NCBI GenBank assembly: GCA_025936045.1
Contig: JAICUB010000022.1
Coordinates: 1 to 64,000 of the forward strand
Origin: Polyangiaceae bacterium
GTDB taxonomy: Bacteria; Myxococcota_A; Polyangia; Polyangiales; Polyangiaceae
Direction: 5' to 3'
DNA length: 64,000 bases
The translations under genes and the position numbers were made by a program. The notes under the pieces are model-generated. The model did not search any database, was not told the DNA's origin, and saw nothing but the letters and a program-made list of their open reading frames with translations. How positions within the stretch are numbered: the stretch's first letter is position 1; each line of letters starts with the position of its first letter. Below are positions 48,737-57,140 of the stretch, piece by piece.

Positions 48737-49675
48737 GTGACTCCTTCGATTGCTTGCCGCGCCCTCGTGAAACGCTACGGGGAAAAGGTCGCGGTCGACG
48801 GGCTCGAGCTCGAGATCGCGACGGGCGAGTGCTTCGGTTTGCTCGGCCCGAACGGCGCGGGCAAGACGACCACGGTCGAGATGATCGAAGGGCTCTACCG
48901 TCCCGACGCGGGCACGATCGAGCTCTTCGGCCTCGCGTGGGGCAAGGGGCACGATCGGGAAATCAAGGAGCGGTTCGGGGTGCAGCTCCAGGAAACGCAG
49001 CTCGCCGACAAACTCAGCGTCGCCGAGGTGCTCCGGCTCTTCCGCTCGTTTTATCGCAAGGGCCGCGACGTGAACGAGCTCATCGAGCTCCTCGCGCTGG
49101 AGGAGGAACGCGACCGTTACTTCTCGCGGCTCTCGGGCGGGCAGAAGCAGCGCGTCGCCCTCGGCTGCGCGCTCGTCGGCGATCCGGAGCTCCTCTTCTT
49201 GGACGAGCCGACCACGGGGCTCGATCCGCGCGCGCGCAAATCACTCTGGGAAATCGTCGAGCGCTATCGCGAAGGCGGGCGCAGCGTGCTGCTCACGACG
49301 CACTACATGGAGGAAGCTGCCGCCTTGTGCGATCGGGTCGCGGTGATGGATCAGGGTAAAATCATCGCGCTCGACACGCCGCGCTCGCTGGTCGACAGCC
49401 TCGGAATGGTGCAGTTCGTCGAGTTCGACGTGGCGCGCCCGCTCGAGGAAGCCCCGCTCTCCGCGCTGCCGAGCGTCGCCGCCGTGACGAACCGCGGACA
49501 GCATTACCGGCTGCGCGTCGATCGGAGTCTCGCCGCGCTCACGAGCGTGCTCGGCGAGCTCGAGCGCCAGAACGTGCAGCCCATCGGCTTGAGCACGCAC
49601 CAAGCCACGCTCGACGACGTCTTCCTACATCTCACGGGTCGTGCGCTCGGGCGCGAGCACACGGAGGCGGCATGA
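48737..49675 (+). CDS. ABC-2 type transporter, ATP-binding subunit
   Basis: GTG 48737 gives 312 residues. GTG 48716 would add seven. Walker A is GPNGAGKTTT near residue 38, the ABC signature is LSGGQKQR near 133, Walker B is LLFLDEPTTGLD and the switch His is in LLTTHYMEEA. The C-terminal ~90 residues ('VEFDVARPLEEAPL', 'THQATLDDVFLHLTGR') are the usual extension of DrrA-like exporters. The 4-nt overlap with the permease gene shows they form one transporter. The substrate is unknown. Confidence 0.93.
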   Translation: MTPSIACRALVKRYGEKVAVDGLELEIATGECFGLLGPNGAGKTTTVEMIEGLYRPDAGTIELFGLAWGKGHDREIKERFGVQLQETQLADKLSVAEVLRLFRSFYRKGRDVNELIELLALEEERDRYFSRLSGGQKQRVALGCALVGDPELLFLDEPTTGLDPRARKSLWEIVERYREGGRSVLLTTHYMEEAAALCDRVAVMDQGKIIALDTPRSLVDSLGMVQFVEFDVARPLEEAPLSALPSVAAVTNRGQHYRLRVDRSLAALTSVLGELERQNVQPIGLSTHQATLDDVFLHLTGRALGREHTEAA

Positions 49676-50712
49676 GCGCGGCGCCGCACCCGCTGACCGA
49701 GCTCGTGAAGGCGCGGCTGCGCGAGTTCCTGCGCCAACCCGGCTACGTGTTTTGGGTCTTCGGGTTCCCGCTCTTGCTCGCCGTCGGGCTCGGCATCGCC
49801 TTTCGCGAACGCGCGCCGGAGCTGCCGCGCATCGTGGTCGTCGCCGAGGCCGATCCGGCGGCGAGCCGGGCGCTCTTCGCGAGCAAGGAGCTCGTCGCCG
49901 AACGCTTGCCGCGCGCAGAGGCCGAGCGCGCGCTCGCGCGCACCAAGGTGGACCTCTTGGTGGAGCCGAACCCCGGCGGCGGCGTGACCCTGCGCTTCGA
50001 TCCAGCGCAAGAGCGCTCGCGCCTCGCGCGCGCGCTGACCGAAGACGTGCTCGAACGTGCGGCGGGACGCAAAAACCTCGTCTCGGTGCGCGAGCGCGCG
50101 GTGTCGGAGGTCGGCTCGCGCTACGTGGATTTCCTGTTGCCCGGGCTGATCGGATTAAACCTCATGGGCAGCAGCATGTGGGGCATCGGCTCCAACCTCG
50201 TGCTCGCGCGCAAGCGCCGCCTGCTGCGCCGCTACGCCGTGACGCCCATGCGTCACAGCCATTTCTTGCTGGCCTACTTCTTCTCGCGCTCGATCTTCCT
50301 CGCGCTCGAGCTCACGCTGCTGGTCGGATTCGGCAAGGTCATCTTCGGCACCACGATCCAGGGCAACCCGCTCGACGTGTTCGTGCTCGGCGCGATCGGC
50401 GCCGCCTCCTTTGCCGGCATCAGCCTGATCGTCGGCGCGCGGCTCGACAACACCGAGGTCGCGAACGGCTGGATGAATTTCGTGATGCTCCCGATGTGGA
50501 TCCTCTCGGGCTCGTTCTTCTCCTACGAGCGCTTCCCGACCTGGCTCAAATTGCCGATTCGCCTACTGCCGCTCACCGCCGTGAACGACGCGCTGCGCGC
50601 GGTCTACAACGACGGCGCGTCGCTACTCGGCGTGGGCTTCGAGCTCGCGGTGCTCGTGACGTGGGGAGTCGTCGGCTTCGGTATCGCGCTGAAGACGTTC
50701 CGCTGGCAGTGA
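49672..50712 (+). CDS. ABC-2 type transporter, permease subunit
   Basis: The protein is 346 residues. The first membrane segment (YVFWVFGFPLLLAVGLGIAF) is followed by a ~130-residue outer domain, then five segments including 'YVDFLLPGLIGLNLMGSSMWGIG' and 'MNFVMLPMWILSGSFFSYERFP', the last being the conserved ABC-2 signature. It is the partner of the ATPase gene before it. A linearmycin/daunorubicin-type exporter or envelope lipid/glycan exporter is plausible. It converges with the GAF-AraC regulator gene. Confidence 0.9.
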   Translation: MSAAPHPLTELVKARLREFLRQPGYVFWVFGFPLLLAVGLGIAFRERAPELPRIVVVAEADPAASRALFASKELVAERLPRAEAERALARTKVDLLVEPNPGGGVTLRFDPAQERSRLARALTEDVLERAAGRKNLVSVRERAVSEVGSRYVDFLLPGLIGLNLMGSSMWGIGSNLVLARKRRLLRRYAVTPMRHSHFLLAYFFSRSIFLALELTLLVGFGKVIFGTTIQGNPLDVFVLGAIGAASFAGISLIVGARLDNTEVANGWMNFVMLPMWILSGSFFSYERFPTWLKLPIRLLPLTAVNDALRAVYNDGASLLGVGFELAVLVTWGVVGFGIALKTFRWQ

Positions 50713-50740
50713 GCCCGATATGGGCCTGGGGCAGGGCCGG

Positions 50741-51622
50741 CTACGTCCGGCGGCGTGCCCAGTGGCCGCGCTCGCGCAAATAGGCGCGCGGCGTCGTGCC
50801 GCGGAGCGCGCGGAAAACGCGGTGGAACTGCGCGTAGCTGCCGAAGCCGGCCGCGAGCGCCGCCGCGAGGAGATTCTCCCCGCCGGCGTCGAGCAGCACC
50901 TGGAAGCGCTCGAGCCGCAGGCGGTTACGGTACTCGACGAGCGACATGCCCATCTCGACCTTGAAGACGCGGGCGAGGCGGCTCAGACTGATGTCGAGCG
51001 TCGCGGCCAGATCCTTTCCGCCGAGCGACGGGTCCTTCGCGAGCAAGCGCACCGTTTGACGGACGAGCGGGTGGCCCGCGGGCGTGCGCGCGCCACGCTG
51101 CACGGCTTGGCCGTGCGTGAGGTCGAGCACCGTGCCGAGGAGCGAGCAAAGCACGGCGAGGCGCGACTGCTTCGCCGGATCCATCGGCTCGGCGTCGAGG
51201 CCCGTGTCGTTGAACAAGATGCCCATCGCCGAGCGCGCGGAGCGAATCGGAGTGCACACGACCCAGCCGCGCCCGACGACCTTCGTCTCGTTCGTCTGCT
51301 GCACGACGATGGGGCAATTGTCCATCATCGTGAAGGGCATGCCGTGCGCAGCCCGCCGGAAGCACTCCTTGTCGTTCTCCCCGAAGTCGTACATGACGTG
51401 GTGCTCGTCCACGAGGTGACCCTCGAGGTCGGTGCCCCAAGTGCCGAGCATCAGGTTACGCGGCGCGTCGAGCAGGAAGATACCGACGCGCTTCAGACCG
51501 ATGCGCTCGAGCGCGATCTCCGCGGCGCCCTTCAGCATGGCGTCCACGTCGTCGAGCAAGAGGAGCTCGTCGAAGGCCGCGATGAGCGAGCTCAGCTCCT
51601 CCGGCGCCGCGCTATCGAGCAT
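50741..51622 (-). CDS. GAF-domain transcriptional regulator with AraC-type DNA-binding domain
   Basis: The ATG at 51622 gives 293 residues. The frame is open for 100 more codons upstream, but that part has no homology and no better start. Residues 15-170 look like a GAF sensor ('DDVDAMLKGAAEIALERIGLKRVGIFLLD', 'VVCTPIRSARSAMGILFNDTG'). The last ~110 residues are an AraC-type double helix-turn-helix: 'LAATLDISLSRLARVFKVEMGMSLVEYRNRLRLERFQVLL' and 'LLAAALAAGFGSYAQFHRVFRALRGTTPRAYL'. It may respond to a small ligand. It faces the ABC transporter end to end, but a regulatory link is only inferred. Confidence 0.88.
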   Translation of the reverse strand: MLDSAAPEELSSLIAAFDELLLLDDVDAMLKGAAEIALERIGLKRVGIFLLDAPRNLMLGTWGTDLEGHLVDEHHVMYDFGENDKECFRRAAHGMPFTMMDNCPIVVQQTNETKVVGRGWVVCTPIRSARSAMGILFNDTGLDAEPMDPAKQSRLAVLCSLLGTVLDLTHGQAVQRGARTPAGHPLVRQTVRLLAKDPSLGGKDLAATLDISLSRLARVFKVEMGMSLVEYRNRLRLERFQVLLDAGGENLLAAALAAGFGSYAQFHRVFRALRGTTPRAYLRERGHWARRRT

Positions 51623-52029
51623 GGCTGGCTCGGGGGTGTCGGACCCGAGGATCAATGCCCAATCCACGCGTCTACGGAGAGCCACGACCTTACGTGATCC
51701 GTACCACGGGGCGCTGGGAATCGTGCGAAGGGCCGTACCCGAAATGGCCTCCGCGTTCGGCCACGGCTCCGGAATCACGTTTTCCACGGTGCTGTCAGGC
51801 CTTTTAGGCGAACCGGGCGCCGTCTGGGAAGCTGCGGAGGGCGCGCGGGGGTCCAGGTCCAGTGCAAGGTGGGCCAATGAAGAAGCATTCCCGCAACTCG
51901 GCTGCCCGATCGCGACTTTCAACTTCTCCTACCTGCCGGCCGCCGGGCGCAGAGGCGGCCGAACCATTCCGCCTCGAGTCGTGCCCGCCTTGGACACCGC
52001 CTCCGCGCTCGGCAGCCCGCCGTGATTAC
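51623..52029. other. Non-coding gap of about 400 bp, nothing recognised
   Basis: I see no gene, tRNA-like fold or strong repeat here. Open frames cross it but show no family resemblance and no ribosome sites. It presumably holds the promoter of the GAF-AraC regulator on the minus strand. The structured repeat begins at its right edge. Confidence 0.5.
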
Positions 52030-52162
52030 ACCGGGGACCACTCGCATCGATCGTGAATTTTGGAGCCCCACTTGGGTGAGGTCCGCAAAATTCACTAGCT
52101 TTTGGCGTGGTCTGTCCCGTCGGTACTTTCCTGTTTCGATACACCCAAGCGAGCTTGGGTGT
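52030..52162 (+). repeat. Structured ~130-bp dispersed repeat, copy 2
   Basis: This is the inverted counterpart of 3638-3766. GTGAATTTTG (52053-52062) pairs perfectly with CAAAATTCAC (52086-52095). ACACCCAAGC (52141-52150) and GCTTGGGTGT (52153-52162) form a second stem around GA, and this one is enlarged here by GGTACTTT (52122-52129) with AAAGTACC (52166-52173). A third hairpin, AGCCCCG (52175-52181) with CGGGGCT (52189-52195), lies just beyond the shared part. The end of the shared part is 123 nt before the ATG of the SGNH lipoprotein, similar to copy 1 and its gene. Confidence 0.8.
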
Positions 52163-52285
52163 AGAAAAGTACCAAGCCCCGCGAAAACCGGGGCTCGTCG
52201 CGATCGGTTCTCGATTCATCGGTCCTTTGGCATTCCCGGCAGTGGGCGATCGGTTCCATACTGCGCAGGAAGTCACGGCACGCAC

Positions 52286-53419
52286 ATGATGAACTCCCGG
52301 AGTCGATACCGCATCTGGCGCGGAGGCATCGCAATGCTCGCCACGGGCTGCTGCGCTCTGCTCGCGTGTTCGAGCAACGACAATTCTGGCGGCGACGGCG
52401 CCGGGGGTATGGGCCCGGGCAGCGGAGGCTCTGTGAGCAGCGCCGGCGCCGGTGCGAAGGGCGGAGGGGCTGGGACCGGCGGCACCACGGGCGGCACCGG
52501 TGGATCGGGAGGGACGGGTGGCGCCACGATGGCGGGCACCGGTGCGAGCGGCGGCAGCGGCGGTATCGGCAACGGTGGCAGCGGCACGGCAGGCGCGAAC
52601 AACGGCGGCGCGCCGGCCACGGGCGGCTCCGGCGGCAAGGCAGCGGCGGGTGCGCCGGGCGGCGGTGCGCCAGGAGCGGGCTCGGGTGGCGCGAACGGCG
52701 GCAGCGCGGGCGCGAGCGGCGGCAGCGCCGGTGCGGCGGGCGGCGGCTCGGCAGGCGCACCCACGGGCGGCATGGCCGGGAGCGCGGGCGGCTCTTCGAC
52801 CGCGAATTACACGTGCACCGAGGTGATCGGCATCGACAGCACGAACGAATGGTACACGGCCGGCTTCGAGACGTACGTGCCCGACGGCAAGTGGCAGCTC
52901 CTCTACCACCACCCCGGCTACGTCGAGGACTGGGGCGTCGCTTCGGACGACGTGTGGAAAACGCCCACGTCGACGGTGACGACCAACGCGCCGACGCTGC
53001 TATCGCCCTGCACCACGAATTCGAACAACCCCGACCGCGTCATTTACAACATCTTCGTCGACGGTGGCGATTCGAGCATCACCAACAAGGCCGCGTATGC
53101 CACGGGCCTCGCCAACGTCGTCACGCAGATCAAAGCGCACTACTCGAACGTGAAGCGTATCGACCTTTTGACGATGACGCGCGCGCCGATGAACGTGGCC
53201 TGTAGCTCGAGCAACGCCGCGGGCAGCATGATCCCTCAGTACGAGGACGACGCGGTGCAGATGGAGGTGTCGAGCGGGACGCCCGCGGTGGTGGCAAGCC
53301 CGCCGTTTTTCGTGATGGCTTGCAGCGATTTCGACAGCACGGGTGGTCCGCACTTCAGCGACGCCGGCAAGACCAACGCGGCGAAGCTCTACGGCATGTA
53401 TTACGCCTCCGAGCCGTGA
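52286..53419 (+). CDS. GG-linker lipoprotein with SGNH/GDSL-like hydrolase domain
   Basis: ATG 52286 gives 377 residues; a second ATG follows directly. The signal runs through GIAMLATGCCALLAC to the lipobox Cys near residue 28. About 135 residues of Gly/Ala/Ser/Thr linker follow. The C-terminal ~200 residues resemble SGNH hydrolases: 'TEVIGIDSTNEWYTAGFE' would hold the nucleophile Ser, and 'STGGPHFSDAGKTNAAKLYG' has the D-x2-H ending with Asp replaced by the GGPH layout. Such enzymes often deacetylate polysaccharides. With the uronate genes that follow, pectin or glycan deacetylation is an inference. The structured repeat lies upstream. Confidence 0.65.
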   Translation: MMNSRSRYRIWRGGIAMLATGCCALLACSSNDNSGGDGAGGMGPGSGGSVSSAGAGAKGGGAGTGGTTGGTGGSGGTGGATMAGTGASGGSGGIGNGGSGTAGANNGGAPATGGSGGKAAAGAPGGGAPGAGSGGANGGSAGASGGSAGAAGGGSAGAPTGGMAGSAGGSSTANYTCTEVIGIDSTNEWYTAGFETYVPDGKWQLLYHHPGYVEDWGVASDDVWKTPTSTVTTNAPTLLSPCTTNSNNPDRVIYNIFVDGGDSSITNKAAYATGLANVVTQIKAHYSNVKRIDLLTMTRAPMNVACSSSNAAGSMIPQYEDDAVQMEVSSGTPAVVASPPFFVMACSDFDSTGGPHFSDAGKTNAAKLYGMYYASEP

Positions 53420-53488
53420 CCGACCCTCGGCGCTTTTTCACGCTCTCGGTCGGCGCGTGAAGGGTGATAAAGAAGGGCTCGAAAAATC

Positions 53489-54922
53489 ATGACCACTTCG
53501 GATCCGATGCGGACGTTCGCTCGCTCTGTCTTCGCGCCGATTCTGCTCGTCGCCTGCGGCTCGCCGCCGGAAGCCGTGTGCCCGGTCGGGCCGGCAACGG
53601 CTCCGTCCGCCGCCGTTGCCGCAGCGTCGTCGAGCTCCACGCCGGCCTTCGCGGTGCCCGCCGCGCCGCCCGCGCCCGCGACACCCGACGTGATCATCGT
53701 GAGCGTGACGAACCCGGCCTCGTTCGCACGCACGAAGGAGAGCATCACGCTCACGCAAGCCGAGCTGAAGCAGGTCGCGCCTTCACTCGAGCTGAAAAAG
53801 ACGCTCGTCCTCGACGCGACGGGCGCGCCGGTGCTCTCGCAAATCCTGGCGACGAGCGCGGGGGCCGAGCCGAGTGAGCTGGTTTTTCAGGCTGATTTGA
53901 GCGCCGGCGAGACGAAGTCGTTTCGGCTCCGCGCGGGCGAGCGCAAGTTGCCGCCGACGTCGGCCTATCAGGTGTACGGCCGCTTCGTGCGTGAACGCCA
54001 CGACGACTTCGCGTGGGAAAACGACCTCGTCGCGCACCGCATGTACGGGCCCGACCTCGAAACCACGAAGAAGGAGCCGCTCGTGTCGAGCGGCATCGAC
54101 GTGTGGGCGAAGCGCGTGCCGCGGCTGCTCGTCAACGAGTGGTACATGACGGACGACTATCACCAGGATCACGGCGACGGCGCCGACTTCTACTCCGTCG
54201 GCAAGACGCGCGGCTGCGGCGGGGACGGCTTCTGGGTCAAAGACAAGCTCTCCGTCTCCCGCAATTTCACGACCTCGCGCGTGCTCGCGAACGGCCCGAT
54301 CCGCTTGGTTTTCGAGCTGGATTACGCGCCGTGGGACGCCGGCGGCACCAGGGTCGGCGAGACCAAGCGCGTCACGCTCGACGCCGGCTCGTTCTTCAAC
54401 CGCTTCGAGAGCACGTTCAGCGCCAAGAAGCCGCTGTCCGTCGCCGTCGGCATCGCTAAGCACGCGGGCGCCACGGAAGCCGTCGATGCGGCGACCGCGT
54501 CGATGCGCGTGTGGGAGCCTGCCGACCACCAAGAGGGCAATTACGGCTGCGCCGTGGTGCTGCCGCCCGGTAGCACCGGTACGGAGAAGCAGACGGACGA
54601 CAATTACCTCCTCGTCACGACGTCGAAAGCGGGCGAGCCGCTGCGTTACTACGTGGGCTCCACGTGGGACCGCGCCGGGCACGTGACGAGCGCCGAGGCG
54701 TGGGCCGACACGATTCGGAAGTTCGACGCGCGGCTCGCGGCGCCGCTCAAGGTCGCGCTCGCGGCCGGTCCCGGCGCGACACCGCCCGCGGCCGCACCCG
54801 CGGCGCCCACGCCGAGCGCCGCACCCGCACCGAATGCGGCGCCCGCGCCGAGCCACGCCGCGCCCGCACCCACGGCGACGCACGCCCCGCCGGCAGTCGC
54901 CGCGCCACCCGCGCAGCGCTAG
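53489..54922 (+). CDS. DUF4861-family lipoprotein
   Basis: The protein is 477 residues from ATG 53489. ATG 53507 would give a more typical short signal. The signal ends in LLVACGS. An Ala/Pro/Ser linker leads to the DUF4861 domain at about 75-410: 'VYGRFVRERHDDFAWENDLVAHRMYGPDLE', 'GIDVWAKRVPRLLVNEWY', 'DYHQDHGDGADFYSVGKTRGCGGDGFW', and 'RNFTTSRVLANGPIRLVFELDY'. DUF4861 proteins are regularly encoded beside KduI and KduD in uronate-utilisation loci. An Ala/Pro-rich tail follows. The isomerase gene is 11 nt downstream. The catalytic activity is not established, but a role on unsaturated oligouronides is plausible. Confidence 0.83.
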   Translation: MTTSDPMRTFARSVFAPILLVACGSPPEAVCPVGPATAPSAAVAAASSSSTPAFAVPAAPPAPATPDVIIVSVTNPASFARTKESITLTQAELKQVAPSLELKKTLVLDATGAPVLSQILATSAGAEPSELVFQADLSAGETKSFRLRAGERKLPPTSAYQVYGRFVRERHDDFAWENDLVAHRMYGPDLETTKKEPLVSSGIDVWAKRVPRLLVNEWYMTDDYHQDHGDGADFYSVGKTRGCGGDGFWVKDKLSVSRNFTTSRVLANGPIRLVFELDYAPWDAGGTRVGETKRVTLDAGSFFNRFESTFSAKKPLSVAVGIAKHAGATEAVDAATASMRVWEPADHQEGNYGCAVVLPPGSTGTEKQTDDNYLLVTTSKAGEPLRYYVGSTWDRAGHVTSAEAWADTIRKFDARLAAPLKVALAAGPGATPPAAAPAAPTPSAAPAPNAAPAPSHAAPAPTATHAPPAVAAPPAQR

Positions 54923-54933
54923 GCTCCGACGCC

Positions 54934-55779
54934 ATGATGAACGCCGTAAGCCTCGACAAAAAGCAGCTGATTTTCTCGGGCACCGCGTCCAAGCGCGGGC
55001 GCTTCGCGTCCGTCACGCCGAAGAACTCGAGTCTCGCGCACCTCGGCTACGCGCGCATCCGGCTCGGCGCCGACGAGCCGCGCGTCGCGTTCGAGACGGG
55101 CGAGCGCGAGACGGCGTTCATCGTCATGCAGGGCGCGTGCGACGTCCGCGTGAACGGCGAGCGTTACGAGCTCGGCACGCACGACGGCATGTACATCCCG
55201 CGCGGCTCGAGCGTCGAGGTGTCGTGCAAGGAAGAGCTCGACATCGTCGAATGTTCCGCGGACGTGACGGGCGACTACCCGTTGCAAATCGTGCGCTACG
55301 CGGACGTGAAGCAAGACCCCGCGCTGAAGTTCACCGCCGGCGGCAACGCCACCACGCGCGACCTCAACATCATCATCGGGAAGAACGTGCAGGCCGGCCG
55401 CCTACTGGCCGGCTTCACGCGTTCGGCGCCGGGTAACTGGACGAGCTGGCCTCCCCACGAGCACACGAAGCTGCTCGAAGAGCTCTACGTCTATTTCGAC
55501 ATGCCCGCCCCCGCCTTCGGCATCCAGCTCGTTTACACCGAGCCGGAGCGGCCCGAATTCGCGAGCGTCGTGCGCGACGGGGACGCGGTGCTCATGCCTG
55601 CCGGCTATCACCCGAACGTGGCCGCACCCGGGCACAGCATCAATTTCATCTGGATGATGGCGGCGCACCGCGAAGTCGAGGATCGGCAGTTCGGCGTCGT
55701 GAACGTGCAGCCAGGCTTCGATCAAGCGGGCTCGGGACTCGAAGCAAGTCAGAAGCCCGCGGCGAGCGACGCACGATGA
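54934..55779 (+). CDS. KduI/IolB-family isomerase, probable 5-keto-4-deoxyuronate isomerase
   Basis: The protein is 281 residues. It is a bicupin: 'HLGYARIRLGADEPRVAFETGERETAFIVMQGACDVRV' in the first half, and in the second 'WTSWPPHEHTKLLEELYVYFDMPAPAFGIQLVY' with the two metal His and Glu, then 'DAVLMPAGYHPNVAAPGHSINFIWMM'. The second cupin looks more like IolB (5-deoxy-glucuronate isomerase) than enterobacterial KduI. It overlaps kduD by 4 nt and follows a DUF4861 gene, which strongly suggests that the physiological substrate is 5-keto-4-deoxyuronate. Inositol genes are absent nearby. The exact substrate needs an assay. Confidence 0.8.
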   Translation: MMNAVSLDKKQLIFSGTASKRGRFASVTPKNSSLAHLGYARIRLGADEPRVAFETGERETAFIVMQGACDVRVNGERYELGTHDGMYIPRGSSVEVSCKEELDIVECSADVTGDYPLQIVRYADVKQDPALKFTAGGNATTRDLNIIIGKNVQAGRLLAGFTRSAPGNWTSWPPHEHTKLLEELYVYFDMPAPAFGIQLVYTEPERPEFASVVRDGDAVLMPAGYHPNVAAPGHSINFIWMMAAHREVEDRQFGVVNVQPGFDQAGSGLEASQKPAASDAR

Positions 55780-56546
55780 GCACGGACGGCCTGAAGACGT
55801 TTCGGCTCGACGGCCAGCGCGCGCTCGTGACGGGGGCGTCGAAGGGCATCGGAGCGGCCATCGCGCTCGCGCTCGCGGAAGCGGGCGCCGACGTCGCGTG
55901 CCACGGCAACAGCCGCGCGCCGGACGAAACGGCGGAGCGGGTGCGCGCCCTCGGCCGGCAAGCGCTCGCGGTTCGCGGCGATCTCGGGTCGCGCGAGGCC
56001 GCGCCGGCCATCGTGGAGGCGACGCTGGCGAAGTTCGAGCGCATCGACATTCTGGTGAACAACGCCGGCACGATCCGTCGCGCGCCGGCCGTCGAGTTTT
56101 CGGAAGCCGATTGGGACTTGGTGCTCGACGTCAACCTCCGCAGCGTGTTCCGGCTGTGTCAGCTCGCCGGTCGCGGCATGCTGGAGCGCGGGCACGGCAA
56201 AATCGTGAACATCGCGTCCTTGCTCTCGTTTCAGGGCGGCATCACCGTGCCCGCGTACGCGGCGTCGAAGGGCGCCGTCGCGCAGCTCACCAAGGCGCTC
56301 TCGAACGAGTGGGCCGGCCGCGGCGTGAACGTGAACGCCATCGCGCCGGGCTACATCCGCACCGACAACACCGCCGCGCTTCAGGCCGACGAAACGCGCA
56401 ATCGACAAATCCTCGAGCGCATCCCCGCGGGGCGCTGGGGCGACGTCGGGGATCTCACGGGCGCCGCCGTGTTCCTCGCCTCCCCGGCAAGCAACTACGT
56501 GAACGGGCACGTGCTCGCGGTCGACGGCGGTTGGCTCGGACGCTAG
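55776..56546 (+). CDS. kduD: 2-dehydro-3-deoxy-D-gluconate 5-dehydrogenase
   Basis: The protein is 256 residues of the classical SDR type. TGASKGIG near residue 18 binds NAD(P). 'NNAGTIRRAPAVEFSEADWDLVLDVNL' is strongly characteristic of KduD, followed by 'GKIVNIASLLSFQGGITVPAYAASKGAV' with the catalytic Ser, Tyr and Lys and 'NVNAIAPGYIRTDNTAAL'. The ending 'RIPAGRWGDVGDLTG' and 'VDGGWLGR' also match. KduD reduces the 2,5-diketo acid from the isomerase to 2-keto-3-deoxygluconate. It is translationally coupled to the isomerase gene and converges with the marR gene. Confidence 0.92.
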   Translation: MSTDGLKTFRLDGQRALVTGASKGIGAAIALALAEAGADVACHGNSRAPDETAERVRALGRQALAVRGDLGSREAAPAIVEATLAKFERIDILVNNAGTIRRAPAVEFSEADWDLVLDVNLRSVFRLCQLAGRGMLERGHGKIVNIASLLSFQGGITVPAYAASKGAVAQLTKALSNEWAGRGVNVNAIAPGYIRTDNTAALQADETRNRQILERIPAGRWGDVGDLTGAAVFLASPASNYVNGHVLAVDGGWLGR

Positions 56547-56564
56547 CGAAGCGCGCGGGCGACG

Positions 56565-56960
56565 TCAGGTCGCCCCACGCTGTCCTTCCGCCACGCGCGT
56601 GCCGGCTTCGACGAGCGCAGCGGCAGCTTGCAAGAGCTTGTGACCCTTCTTGGTGACGAGCACGCGGTACGTCCGCCCCGTCACGTCGGAAGCGCGATCC
56701 ACGAGACCCTCGGTCGCAAGCGTCTTCATGACCTGCGACACCGTCATGGCGTCGAGCTCGATGCGCTCGGCGACGGCGCGCTGACTCGGGGGAGTCTCGG
56801 CCTCGGCATTCAGCGCAGCGCACGCGTCGAGCACGAGCCATTGCGTGAGGGTCAGGTCGAGCGCGCGGAGCTCGCGCTCGACGGCTCGGCGCCAGCGCCA
56901 CGCAGCCAAGTAATGGTCGAGGGCACGAAGGACGCGGCGTCCGTGAGCTTCGGGTTGCAA
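56565..56960 (-). CDS. MarR-family transcriptional regulator
   Basis: Start TTG 56960, with AGGA eight bases upstream, gives 131 residues. It is the first good start downstream of the palindrome at 57010-57031. Upstream frame continues but would put the operator inside the gene. The winged helix is clear: 'RALDLTLTQWLVLDACAAL', 'PPSQRAVAERIELDAMTVSQVMKTLATEGLVDRASDVTGRTYRVLVTKKGHKLLQAA'. MarR proteins bind as dimers to palindromes and are released by small ligands. It probably controls itself and the divergent lipoprotein at 57141, and perhaps the uronate genes around it. Confidence 0.85.
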   Translation of the reverse strand: MQPEAHGRRVLRALDHYLAAWRWRRAVERELRALDLTLTQWLVLDACAALNAEAETPPSQRAVAERIELDAMTVSQVMKTLATEGLVDRASDVTGRTYRVLVTKKGHKLLQAAAALVEAGTRVAEGQRGAT

Positions 56961-57009
56961 GACTGGGTTCCTGACGGGAGCTGAGGTGGTTTCGGCGTGC
57001 CGGAGTCGA

Positions 57010-57031
57010 ATTATGTATACATAATGTATAC
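57010..57031. promoter_or_regulatory. MarR-type palindromic operator
   Basis: ATTATGTATACATAAT (57010-57025) is a perfect 16-bp palindrome. An overlapping 17-bp inverted repeat, GTATACAT-A-ATGTATAC, occupies 57015-57031. The AT-rich block stands out in GC-rich DNA. It lies 50 nt upstream of the marR start and 110 nt upstream of the divergent lipoprotein gene, so it can overlap both promoters. Two overlapping half-site pairs could bind two dimers. No second copy was seen elsewhere in the window. Confidence 0.7.
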
Positions 57032-57140
57032 GTAGTTCGACTTCGGCGTTGCGAACTCCTTCTACCGCGACGCCACACCCACGTAGAGCGACGCTCGGCA
57101 ATGGGTGGCGCATGGCGCGACCCGCGGCTAGGCTGGCCGC

